Shown one piece after another: positions 34,596 through 42,050 of a DNA stretch of 64,000 nucleotides. Within the stretch, counting starts at the first letter, position 1. Every line of letters starts with the position of its first letter. A program made the position numbers and the translations under genes. The stretch comes from Glycomyces niveus (GTDB lineage: Bacteria > Actinomycetota > Actinomycetes > Mycobacteriales > Micromonosporaceae), in assembly GCF_017592475.1 (NCBI RefSeq), contig NZ_JAGFNP010000002.1:335135-399134 (forward strand), in the 5' to 3' direction. Under the pieces are notes generated by a model. It was not told where the DNA came from, ran no database searches, and saw nothing but the letters and a program-made list of their open reading frames with translations.

Positions 34596-35171
34596 TCACA
34601 GGCCCGCCAGCGCCGTGTCGATGATGCGGTGCAGCACCGCTCCGTCGTGGGTCTGCGTCATGACGCGCAGCCCGACGACCGTGTTCATCAGGAAGTGCGC
34701 CTGCGCCTCCGCGTCGATCTCCTTCGCGACGTCGCCGTCGCGCTGGCCCCGGCGGAGGCGCTCGGCGAACAACCTGATCGTCTCGTTCGTCATGCGCCGC
34801 ACCGACTCGGTCGCCTCGGCGTCCTTGCCGCCCAGTTCGAGAGCGGTGTTGGCCGCGAGGCAGCCGCGCGGCGCCGGGAGGCTCAGATCGGTCTCGATCA
34901 GGAGCATCAGGTAGGCGCGGATGCGCTCCTTGGCGGTGCCCGGCTCGTTCAGGAAGGCCTCGGTCATCGCCGACCCGGCCCGCCCGTACAGCTCGAGCGC
35001 CTTGCCGAACAGCTCCCGCTTGGAGCCGAACGCGTGGTACAGGCTGCCCTTGCCGACGCCGGTGGCCTCGGCGAGGTCCGCAGGGGAGGTCCCCGCGTAG
35101 CCCTTGGTCCAGAACGTCTCCATCGCCTGCGCGACGGCCGCGTCCGGTTCGAAGTTCTTCGGCCTGCCCAT
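34596..35171 (-). CDS. TetR-family transcriptional regulator
   Basis: Repressor of 191 residues. The HTH runs from about 10 to 55: AVAQAMETFWTKGYAGTSPADLAEATGVGKGSLYHAFG in consecutive segments, with tandem helices typical of TetR. The ligand domain has RGCLAANTALELG and a long helix RMTNETIRLFAERLRRGQ, resembling the TetR_C group with the CLxxN segment. ATG at 35171 has no strong ribosome site. The operator at 35193 is 22 bp upstream, indicating autoregulation, and the same site recurs before the SDR gene. Confidence 0.92.
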   Translation of the reverse strand: MGRPKNFEPDAAVAQAMETFWTKGYAGTSPADLAEATGVGKGSLYHAFGSKRELFGKALELYGRAGSAMTEAFLNEPGTAKERIRAYLMLLIETDLSLPAPRGCLAANTALELGGKDAEATESVRRMTNETIRLFAERLRRGQRDGDVAKEIDAEAQAHFLMNTVVGLRVMTQTHDGAVLHRIIDTALAGL

Positions 35172-35192
35172 GACCGGAACCCTACAACATTC

Positions 35193-35208
35193 TTGACCCA
35201 GGGGTCAA
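35193..35208. promoter_or_regulatory. TetR-type operator upstream of tetR
   Basis: TTGACCCAGGGGTCAA is a palindrome with one mismatch (7 of 8 pairs). Palindromes of this kind around GGGTCAA are common for TetR proteins next to oxidoreductases. Confidence 0.75.
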
Positions 35209-35332
35209 TAACGGGGTCGGTTCGGCGCTCCGCCACGGCGAACGCGCTGGCGCGCAACCGGTCCGAAGGTCGCGGTGATCGTGCCGTTTCGTACGGTTGC
35301 CGCGGGTTGCCGGTCCGGGCGATACTGGTTGC

Positions 35333-36151
35333 GTGCTCAAACCCCTCGTCATCGCCTCCGATCTGGACGGCACGCTCCTCTCCCCGGGCGGCGCGCTGTC
35401 AGAACGGACCCGCGACGCCCTCGCCGCCGCCCGGGCCGACGGCATCGCCGTCGTCGCCGTCACCGCCCGCACCCCTTACGGCGTCGACATGCTGCCCGAC
35501 CTCCTGCCGTACCTCGACGGCGCGGTCTGCGCGAACGGCGCGATCGTCTACGACCCCGCCACCGGCCGCATCCGCATCCTCCGCTCGATCCGGATCTCCC
35601 AGGGCCGCAAAGTCGCCGCCGCCATCGCCAAGCGCCTGCCCGACGCGGTGTTCGCCGTGGAGACCGGCATCGGCATCGTCGGCGAGGAGCCCTACCGCGC
35701 GCTCGTCGGCGCCTCCAACTGGGAGTTCGCGCCCGATGTGGACGGTGTCTTCAAGCGCGTGAAGCGGGCGGTCAAACTCAAGGTGTACTGCGCCGAGCGC
35801 ACCGGTGAGGAGATGGCCGCCGCCGTCGAGGGCGCCGACCTCGGCGGGCTCGCCATGTGCCACTGGGGCGGCTTCGGGATGCTCGACCTCAACGCCCGCG
35901 GCGCCGACAAGGCCTTCGGCCTCGCGACCTGGTGCAAGGAGCGCCGGGTCGGGCCCGCCGCGGTGATCGCGTTCGGCGACATGCCGAACGACGCGCCGAT
36001 GCTCGCCTGGGCGGGCCGCTCGTACGCGATGGGCGACGCCCACCCCGAGGCGATCGCCGCCGCGACCGACCGCGCCGCCACCAACGCCGAGGACGGCGTC
36101 GCGCAGGTCATCGAAGGCCTGCTCGACAGCGACACGGCGGCCGCCGCCTGA
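35333..36151 (+). CDS. HAD-IIB (Cof-type) phosphatase, paralogue 1
   Basis: Cof-type HAD hydrolase of 272 residues; a sugar-phosphate or cofactor phosphatase. Motif I is SDLDGTLLSPGGALSERT, motif II VVAVTARTPYGVD, and motifs III and IV lie in the C-terminal half with ADKAFGLATWCKE and VIAFGDMPNDAPMLAWAG. GTG at 35333 starts the protein just before the first strand (LKPLVIASDLDGT). It is clearly paralogous to the HAD at 39994, with the same motifs and the tail WAGRSxAMxxAHPEA. No operon partner is adjacent. Confidence 0.9.
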   Translation: MLKPLVIASDLDGTLLSPGGALSERTRDALAAARADGIAVVAVTARTPYGVDMLPDLLPYLDGAVCANGAIVYDPATGRIRILRSIRISQGRKVAAAIAKRLPDAVFAVETGIGIVGEEPYRALVGASNWEFAPDVDGVFKRVKRAVKLKVYCAERTGEEMAAAVEGADLGGLAMCHWGGFGMLDLNARGADKAFGLATWCKERRVGPAAVIAFGDMPNDAPMLAWAGRSYAMGDAHPEAIAAATDRAATNAEDGVAQVIEGLLDSDTAAAA

Positions 36152-36171
36152 CCCTCGCGCCGCCGCGCCCG

Positions 36172-36211
36172 AAAATAACCGATTGCGCTCCTGCGCCCGG
36201 TCTGCTGCAAT
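36172..36211 (+). promoter_or_regulatory. Candidate WhiB7-type promoter
   Basis: An AT-rich AAAATAA (36172-36178) stands 4 bp before TTGCGC (36183-36188); a -10-like TGCAAT (36206-36211) lies 17 bp after it. An AT-rich block just upstream of the -35 is the known mark of WhiB7-dependent promoters in mycobacteria and streptomycetes, and ribosome-protection genes are members of that regulon. The -10 match is poor, so this is tentative. Confidence 0.45.
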
Positions 36212-36282
36212 GTGCGGATCGCGGCAGCGCGCGGCCTCCGGGCCGCCCCAGCCCGCCGCGCCCACTTCGAGAAGGAGCCGGA

Positions 36283-36390
36283 ATGCGCCAACAGTTCATG
36301 TCACTCAGGAACCGTCACCACGATTTCAAGGACATGACCACTGTTGCGCACGCTCAATCTCGGGATCCTCGCCCATGTCGACGCCGGTAA
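36283..36390 (+). CDS. Leader ORF overlapping the ribosomal-protection gene start
   Basis: A 35-residue ORF beginning MRQQFMSLRNRHHDF. Its ATG is preceded by AAGGAG at an ideal 5-bp spacing, far better than the ribosome site of the downstream gene. It runs in another frame across the TTG start of the GTPase at 36344 and stops 47 nt inside it. This layout is that of an attenuation or re-initiation leader: translation of the leader would control access to the resistance gene start. Codons for a positively charged tail (RRR) precede its stop. The protein product itself may have no other function. Confidence 0.65.
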   Translation: MRQQFMSLRNRHHDFKDMTTVAHAQSRDPRPCRRR

Positions 36391-38383
36391 GACCAGCCTG
36401 ACCGAGCGGCTGCTCCAAGCCGCCGGAGTCATCGACGAGGTCGGCAGCGTCGACGCGGGCAGCACCCGCACCGACTCGCTCGACCTCGAACGCCGCCGGG
36501 GCATCACCATCAAGTCCGCGGTGGTGTCGTTCACGCTGGGCGGCACCGGTGTCAACCTCATCGACACGCCCGGCCACCCCGACTTCATCGCCGAGGTCGA
36601 ACGGGTCCTGAACCTGCTCGACGGCGCGGTGCTCGTCGTCTCGGCCGTCGAAGGCGTCCAGGCCCAGACCCGCGTCCTCTACCGGGCCCTGCGCCGCCTC
36701 GGCGTCCCCACGGTCGTGTTCGTCAACAAGATCGACCGCGCGGGCGCCCGCACCGACGACCTCGTGCGGGACCTCCGCGCGAAACTCGACCCGGCGATGG
36801 TCGCGGTGGACGCCGTCGACGGCCTCGGCACCGCCACGGCCGACAGCGAACCCCGCGAACGCGACGCCGCGTACACCGAGGACCTCCTCGAAGCCCTCCT
36901 CGACAGCGCCGCCGACACCGCCCCGACCGAAGCCGGCCGCGTCGACGACCTCGTGGACGCCTATCTCGACGACCCGGCCCCGACTGACCACAGTGGTATG
37001 TCACATGTCGCGCGTGACGCGGCACTGGACGCGGCCTTCGCCGAACGCGTCGCGCTGGCGCGGGCCCACCCGGTCCACTTCGGCTCGGCGATCACCGGCA
37101 CCGGCATCGACGGCCTCGTCGCCGGGCTCGGCCGCTACCTTCCCGGCTCTGAAGGCGACCCCGCCGGGCCGCTGTCCGGCACCGTGTTCAAGGTCGAGCG
37201 CGGCCCGGCGGGGGAGCGGATCGCCTACGCCCGCCTGTTCTCCGGCGCGGTCGCCGTCCGCGACCGAGTCCCGGTCGGCGACGGCCGCGAAGGCAAGGTC
37301 ACCGGCATCAGCGTCTTCGAGGACGGCGACGACCATGCCCGCTCCCGGGCCGAGGCCGGCCAGATCGCCAAGCTCCGCGGCCTAGGCGAGGTCCGCATCG
37401 GCGACGCGATCGGCCGCCCGCCGAAGCTGCGCACCGAGCACTTCCTGCGCCCCGCACTGGAAACCGTCGTCGCGCCCGTCCGCGAGCGCGACCGGCCCGC
37501 CCTGCACACCGCCCTGACGCACCTGGCCGAGCAGGACCCGCTCATCGGCCTGCGCCACGACGAGTCGCGCCGCGAACTCTCCGTCTCCCTCTACGGCGAG
37601 GTCCAGAAGGAGGTCATCGGCTCGACCCTCGCCGAGGAGCACGGCCTCGAGGTCGACTTCCGCACATCCACGGTCATCTGCGTCGAACGCGTCACCGGCA
37701 GCGGCGAAGCGGTCGAGGTGATCGCCAAGGCCCCCAACCCGTTCCTGGCCACCGTGGGGCTGCGGATCGAACCCGGCCCCGGCATCGACTTCCGGCTCGG
37801 CGTCGAACTCGGCTCCATGCCGTTCGCGTTCTTCAAGGCCGTCGAGGAGACCGTCCACGACACCCTCCGCGAAGGCCTGCACGGCTGGCAGGTCGAAGGC
37901 GCCACGGTCACCATGACCCGCTCAGGGTACTGGGCCCGCCAGTCCAGCGCTCACGGCGGCTTCGACAAGAGCATGTCGAGCACCGCCGGCGACTTCCGCA
38001 GCCTCGTGCCGCTCGTGCTCATGGACGCCCTCCGCCGAGCAGGCACGGTCGTCTGCGAACCCTTGCACCGCTTCAGGATCGAGCTGCCCGCCGCCGACCT
38101 CGGCGGCGTCCTCGCCGCGCTCGCGAAGCTCCGCGCCGTCCCCGAGCCGCCGGAGATCCGCGGCTCGCGCTGCGCGCTCGAAGGCACGATCCCGGCCGGG
38201 GCCGTCCACGGACTCGGCCAGCGCCTGCCGGGCCTCACCAGCGGCGAAGGCGTCCTCGAGAGCGTCTTCGAGCGGCACGAACCGGTGACCGGCCCGGTCC
38301 CGTCGCGGCCGCGGACCGACGCCAACCCGCTCGATCGCGAGGCGTACCTCCTCGCGCTCACCCGCCGCGTGACCGGCGGCTGA
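36344..38383 (+). CDS. Tet(M)/OtrA-like ribosomal protection GTPase
   Basis: EF-G-related translational GTPase of 679 residues that should dislodge an antibiotic (tetracycline type) from the ribosome. G1 is AHVDAGKTSLTERL (residues 10-23), switch I RRRGITIKSAVVSF, G3 DTPGHPDFIAEVE and G4 NKIDRAGA. The domain IV loop includes KSMSSTAGDFRSL, the conserved STAGDFR seen in Tet(M)/(O)/OtrA. A stop codon lies directly upstream in frame, so initiation must be at TTG 36344 (or CTG 36341); no independent ribosome site precedes it. A leader ORF overlaps the start. Copy b of the dispersed motif lies at codons 216-222. Confidence 0.88.
   Translation: MRTLNLGILAHVDAGKTSLTERLLQAAGVIDEVGSVDAGSTRTDSLDLERRRGITIKSAVVSFTLGGTGVNLIDTPGHPDFIAEVERVLNLLDGAVLVVSAVEGVQAQTRVLYRALRRLGVPTVVFVNKIDRAGARTDDLVRDLRAKLDPAMVAVDAVDGLGTATADSEPRERDAAYTEDLLEALLDSAADTAPTEAGRVDDLVDAYLDDPAPTDHSGMSHVARDAALDAAFAERVALARAHPVHFGSAITGTGIDGLVAGLGRYLPGSEGDPAGPLSGTVFKVERGPAGERIAYARLFSGAVAVRDRVPVGDGREGKVTGISVFEDGDDHARSRAEAGQIAKLRGLGEVRIGDAIGRPPKLRTEHFLRPALETVVAPVRERDRPALHTALTHLAEQDPLIGLRHDESRRELSVSLYGEVQKEVIGSTLAEEHGLEVDFRTSTVICVERVTGSGEAVEVIAKAPNPFLATVGLRIEPGPGIDFRLGVELGSMPFAFFKAVEETVHDTLREGLHGWQVEGATVTMTRSGYWARQSSAHGGFDKSMSSTAGDFRSLVPLVLMDALRRAGTVVCEPLHRFRIELPAADLGGVLAALAKLRAVPEPPEIRGSRCALEGTIPAGAVHGLGQRLPGLTSGEGVLESVFERHEPVTGPVPSRPRTDANPLDREAYLLALTRRVTGG
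36991..37009 (-). repeat. Dispersed 19-bp motif, copy b (inside coding region)
   Basis: Plus-strand CAGTGGTATGTCACATGTC, identical to copy d. Read in the gene it encodes SGMSHV in the ribosomal-protection GTPase. Confidence 0.8.
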
Positions 38384-38540
38384 AGCACGCGGATCCGAAG
38401 CGTCCGAAATGGAATCCATTGTGTCCCACTATGTTGCCTATTTGAGGATTTGGGCCGTAAATGTATGATTAGGTTCCCTTGACCGCCCCTTCGTCCCGTC
38501 GGCACCCCCGGCGGGGCGAGAACAGAACGGACACAAGCGC

Positions 38541-39869
38541 ATGAAGCGAAGGCTCGTCACCGCGAGCGTCGCGCTGGGGGTCGTCGTGGCCGCCACCGGC
38601 GTCGCCACCCTGACCGCCCAAGCCGATCCGATCGAACCGGCAGGCGACGAACTCGCCACCTGGTCGGTCGACCGACTCACCCCCGCGCAGGCCGCCGAAC
38701 TCGAGCAGCTGGGCTTCACCCTCGCCCACGACCACGGCGACGAATCCCACATCATCGGCGACCAAGCCCTCGCCGACGCCGCCCGCGACCTCGGCTACGA
38801 CCCCGAATTCCTCGACACCGTCTACAAAGACGTCCCCCTCGCCGCCGAGCAGGAGGGCACCTACTACGGCGGCTACCGCACCGTCGACGCCTACGAGGCC
38901 GACCTCAAGGCCCTCGCCGAGGCCAACCCCGACCTCGCCAGCCTCCACGACATCGGCGACTCCTGGCTCAAGACCCAAGGCCAAGACGGCGGACACGACG
39001 TCTACGCCATCTGCCTCACGAAGATCAACGCCGGCGACTGCGAGACCGACCCCGACTCCACCAAGCCCCGGTTCTCCCTCATCGCCCAGATGCACGCCCG
39101 CGAGATCGCCACCGGCGAGGTCGCCTGGCGCTGGATCGAGAAGCTCGTCGACGGCTACGGCACCGACACCGAGGTCACCGAACTCCTCGACACCACCGAA
39201 GTCTGGGTCGTGCCGATCGCCAACCCCGACGGCGTCGACATCGTCGCCTCCGGCGGCGACGACCCGATCCTCCAGCGCAAGAACGCCAACGACGCGAACG
39301 GCAACTGCGGCGACAGCCTCGGCGTCGACCTCAACCGCAACTCCACCTTCGAATGGGGCGCCGACTCCACCAACCCCTGCTCCGAGACCTTCCAAGGGCC
39401 CTCGGCCGGGTCCGAACCCGAGACGCAGGCCGTCGAAGACTGGCTCCGCGCCCTCCACCCCGACCAGCGCGGCGAGAACCCCGCCGACGCCGCCCCCGAC
39501 GACGCCCGCGACGTGTTCATCACCCTGCACTCCTACGGCGAGTACATCATCGTCCCGTGGGGCTACACCAGCGACCTCGCCCCGAACGACGGCGCGCTCC
39601 GCGCCCTCGGCGAGGCCATGTCCCGGTCCAACGGCTACTTCGTCGGCACCAACGACGACACCGTCGGCTACAGCACCAGCGGGACCACCGACGACATGGC
39701 CTACGGCGAACTCGGCGTCGCCTCGTTCACCTTCGAGATCGGCCCCGACACCGGCAACTGCGGCGGGTTCTTCCCCGCCTACTCCTGTGTGGACGACAGC
39801 CTCTGGCCCGAGAACGAGGGCGCGCTCATGACCGCCGCCCAGGCCGCCGCCGCGCCTTACGCCGGCTAG
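38541..39869 (+). CDS. Secreted zinc carboxypeptidase, M14 family
   Basis: Extracellular metallocarboxypeptidase of 442 residues. It has a Sec signal (MKRR, hydrophobic core, AQA cleavage near 29), a 70-90-residue propeptide-like section, and the M14 domain. Zinc ligands are in AQMHAREIATGE (His about 185, Glu about 188) and HSYGEYI (His about 330); the catalytic Glu is in FTFEIGPD (about 399). The substrate-binding residues of LDLNRNS-type sequence appear as GVDLNRNSTFEW. Two Cys pairs are likely disulphides. It should trim C-terminal residues from peptides outside the cell. The upstream 150 bp are AT-rich and probably hold its promoter. Confidence 0.93.
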   Translation: MKRRLVTASVALGVVVAATGVATLTAQADPIEPAGDELATWSVDRLTPAQAAELEQLGFTLAHDHGDESHIIGDQALADAARDLGYDPEFLDTVYKDVPLAAEQEGTYYGGYRTVDAYEADLKALAEANPDLASLHDIGDSWLKTQGQDGGHDVYAICLTKINAGDCETDPDSTKPRFSLIAQMHAREIATGEVAWRWIEKLVDGYGTDTEVTELLDTTEVWVVPIANPDGVDIVASGGDDPILQRKNANDANGNCGDSLGVDLNRNSTFEWGADSTNPCSETFQGPSAGSEPETQAVEDWLRALHPDQRGENPADAAPDDARDVFITLHSYGEYIIVPWGYTSDLAPNDGALRALGEAMSRSNGYFVGTNDDTVGYSTSGTTDDMAYGELGVASFTFEIGPDTGNCGGFFPAYSCVDDSLWPENEGALMTAAQAAAAPYAG

Positions 39870-39993
39870 CGGCGCGGGTCCCGGCAGTGGGGTGACACGG
39901 CCGGGACCCGCGACAACCCCATGCACCGCCCTCGATAGGACAGAAGCGCTTTCGGGGTTGCCCCGCCCCTCCGCGAACCCCGATACTCATCCG

Positions 39994-40809
39994 GTGCTCC
40001 TACCGAAACTCATCGCCACCGACCTCGACGGCACCCTGCTCGACCCGCAGGGCCGACTCTCCGAACGCAACCAGAAAGCCCTCCAAACCGCCCGCGAACA
40101 CGGCATCCTCACCCTCGCCGTCACCGCCCGGCCGCCCCGCGCCGTCTACCGCGTCCCCGAACTCGCCGGCGTCCTCGACGGCGCGATCTGCTGCACCGGC
40201 GCGATCTGGTACGACACCGCCACCCGCACCGCCGACCTGCGCCACCCCGTCCCCCTCCCGACCGCCCGCAAGGTCCGCGACCTCCTCCGCAGCGTCCTCC
40301 CCGGCGCGGTCTTCGCCGTCGAGACCGGCGAGCGCCAGATCGCCGAATCCGCCGACATGCAGGCGGGCATCCACTACGGCGACCCCTGGACGATCGTCGA
40401 ACCCGGCGCCGACGTCTTCGACCACGCCGACACCGTCGCCGAACTCATCGTCCGCGTCCCCGGCTCCACCGGCACCGCCATGCACGAGGCCACCCGCGGC
40501 ATCGACGTGCCCGGCGTCGAACTCTGGCACTGGGGCAGCTTCCCCGAGATCGAATGCACCGCGACCGAAGCGACCAAAGGCACCGCGCTGGCCGCCTGGT
40601 GCGCCTCCCGCGGCCTCGACGCCCGCGACGTGATCGCCTTCGGCGACATGCCCAACGACGTCTCCATGCTCGCCTGGGCGGGCCGCTCCTTCGCCATGGC
40701 GGCCGCCCACCCCGACGCAGCCGCAGTCGCCACCGACCGAGCAGCCCCCGCCCCCGAAGACGGCGTCGCCAGAGCAATCGAGGCCATCCTCGACTACCAC
40801 CGCACCTGA
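39994..40809 (+). CDS. HAD-IIB (Cof-type) phosphatase, paralogue 2
   Basis: Cof-type HAD hydrolase of 271 residues, paralogous to 35333-36151. Motif I is ATDLDGTLLDPQGRLSERN, motif II TLAVTARPPRAVYR, then VFAVETGERQ and the C-terminal DVIAFGDMPNDVSMLAWAGR. GTG at 39994 places the start just before the first strand, as in its paralogue. It follows the carboxypeptidase by 124 bp on the same strand. Substrate unknown. Confidence 0.9.
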   Translation: MLLPKLIATDLDGTLLDPQGRLSERNQKALQTAREHGILTLAVTARPPRAVYRVPELAGVLDGAICCTGAIWYDTATRTADLRHPVPLPTARKVRDLLRSVLPGAVFAVETGERQIAESADMQAGIHYGDPWTIVEPGADVFDHADTVAELIVRVPGSTGTAMHEATRGIDVPGVELWHWGSFPEIECTATEATKGTALAAWCASRGLDARDVIAFGDMPNDVSMLAWAGRSFAMAAAHPDAAAVATDRAAPAPEDGVARAIEAILDYHRT

Positions 40810-40979
40810 CCTGCAAAAGCCCAAAATGTCAGACCCACATGGGACCGTGGTCCTTTTCGGTTGGTCGGAAGGCGGATGCGGGTGGGAAGGGGCACGCCCT
40901 ACGCGCCCAGCGCGGCCGCGCCGCGCAGCGGCGGCCAACGCCGCCGCTCGGTGGTCCTCCGGCCCGAGCCTCGCTCCGC

Positions 40980-41759
40980 CTAACGACACCGGTAGAACAC
41001 GATCGCCTTCTCGAACTCAAAGACGTCGTGCTCGGCGAAGTGCGCGTCCAGTTCCGCCGCAGCCGTTTCGACGATGCGTTCGAACGCGGAGTCATCACCG
41101 TCCACGAAGGACCTGATCGACTTGAGGTAGTCCATCAGCGGGCCGGGCTCGGGGACCGAGACGAGTCCGCGCTCCTCGAACCGTTCCACCGAGTCGAACA
41201 CCGCCTCCAGGTAGCCCGGGGCGTTGGCGGAGTCGAACTTGGCGACCTCGTCGCCGGGGAAGAACGTCTCGGCGCCCAGGACCGAGCGGATCGCGCGGGC
41301 CCAGTGGGCGTACGGCTCGGCCATGTCGTCGTGGTCGTTCGTGGAGACCAGGAGCGTGCCGCCGGGCTTCAGGACGCGCCGGAACTCGTTGAGCGCCTTC
41401 GCGATGTCCGGAACGTGGTAGAGCATGTGCATCGCAAGCACGGTGTCGGCGCTGTCGTCGGGGTAGGGGATCGCCTGGGCGTCGGCCACCATGACCGGCG
41501 GCTCGACTTCGGCGAGCATGCCGGGCGCGGCGTCGATGCCGACGATCGTCGCCCGGGGGTGGTCGGCGCGCAGGCGCTTGAGGTACCGGCCGTACCCGCA
41601 CCCGACGTCGAGCGCGAACCGCAGGTCGGACGGCACGAGACCGGCGGCGATATCGACCGGGTCGATCTGGGGCTTGCGGTAGTCGTACAGGCTGGCGCGG
41701 GACTTCAGGTTCCCGGCGTGCGCGTAATTGCCCTTGGTGCGTTCGATGTCGACGGCCAT
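40980..41759 (-). CDS. Class I SAM-dependent methyltransferase
   Basis: Methyltransferase of 259 residues. Motif I reads FALDVGCGYGRYLKRLRADHP, motif II VGIDAAPGML, motif IV ADTVLAMHMLYHVPDI, and RRVLKPGGTLLVSTNDHDD follows. The start ATG 41759 has GAGAGGGG upstream. The order SDxRFALDVGCGYGRYLKRL is typical of methyltransferase-11/25 families near natural-product or envelope genes. The gene ends next to a 170-bp gap after the HAD gene (convergent). Substrate unknown. Confidence 0.87.
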   Translation of the reverse strand: MAVDIERTKGNYAHAGNLKSRASLYDYRKPQIDPVDIAAGLVPSDLRFALDVGCGYGRYLKRLRADHPRATIVGIDAAPGMLAEVEPPVMVADAQAIPYPDDSADTVLAMHMLYHVPDIAKALNEFRRVLKPGGTLLVSTNDHDDMAEPYAHWARAIRSVLGAETFFPGDEVAKFDSANAPGYLEAVFDSVERFEERGLVSVPEPGPLMDYLKSIRSFVDGDDSAFERIVETAAAELDAHFAEHDVFEFEKAIVFYRCR

Positions 41760-42050
41760 GCGATGCCCCTCTCCTCTGGGGGCGCCAGGACCGCGCCCCG
41801 CTGAGCGCGGCCGCACTCAGCGCGCCGCGAACGGAGTCGCCCACAATAGCGCGGCCAGGAAAACGCGTACAACCCTCGGATGCGAGGCGTCCGGTGTTCG
41901 AACCGTGACAGCGAAAAGTGTCGTACCCGAAGCGTATTTTCGGACCAGGGGTCCCTCTTGCGTCCGGTTTGCGGAGACGCTCCGGAACACTCCCAGACGC
42001 TCCCGGACACGCCTTTCCTTAAGCCCGCTTCAGGTGGCTTCAGCTCCGGT

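Noticed and set aside
40810..40979. Short ORFs in the gap between the HAD and methyltransferase genes
   Set aside because: They lack ribosome sites and are Arg/Ala-rich; the gap lies between convergent genes and probably holds only termination signals.
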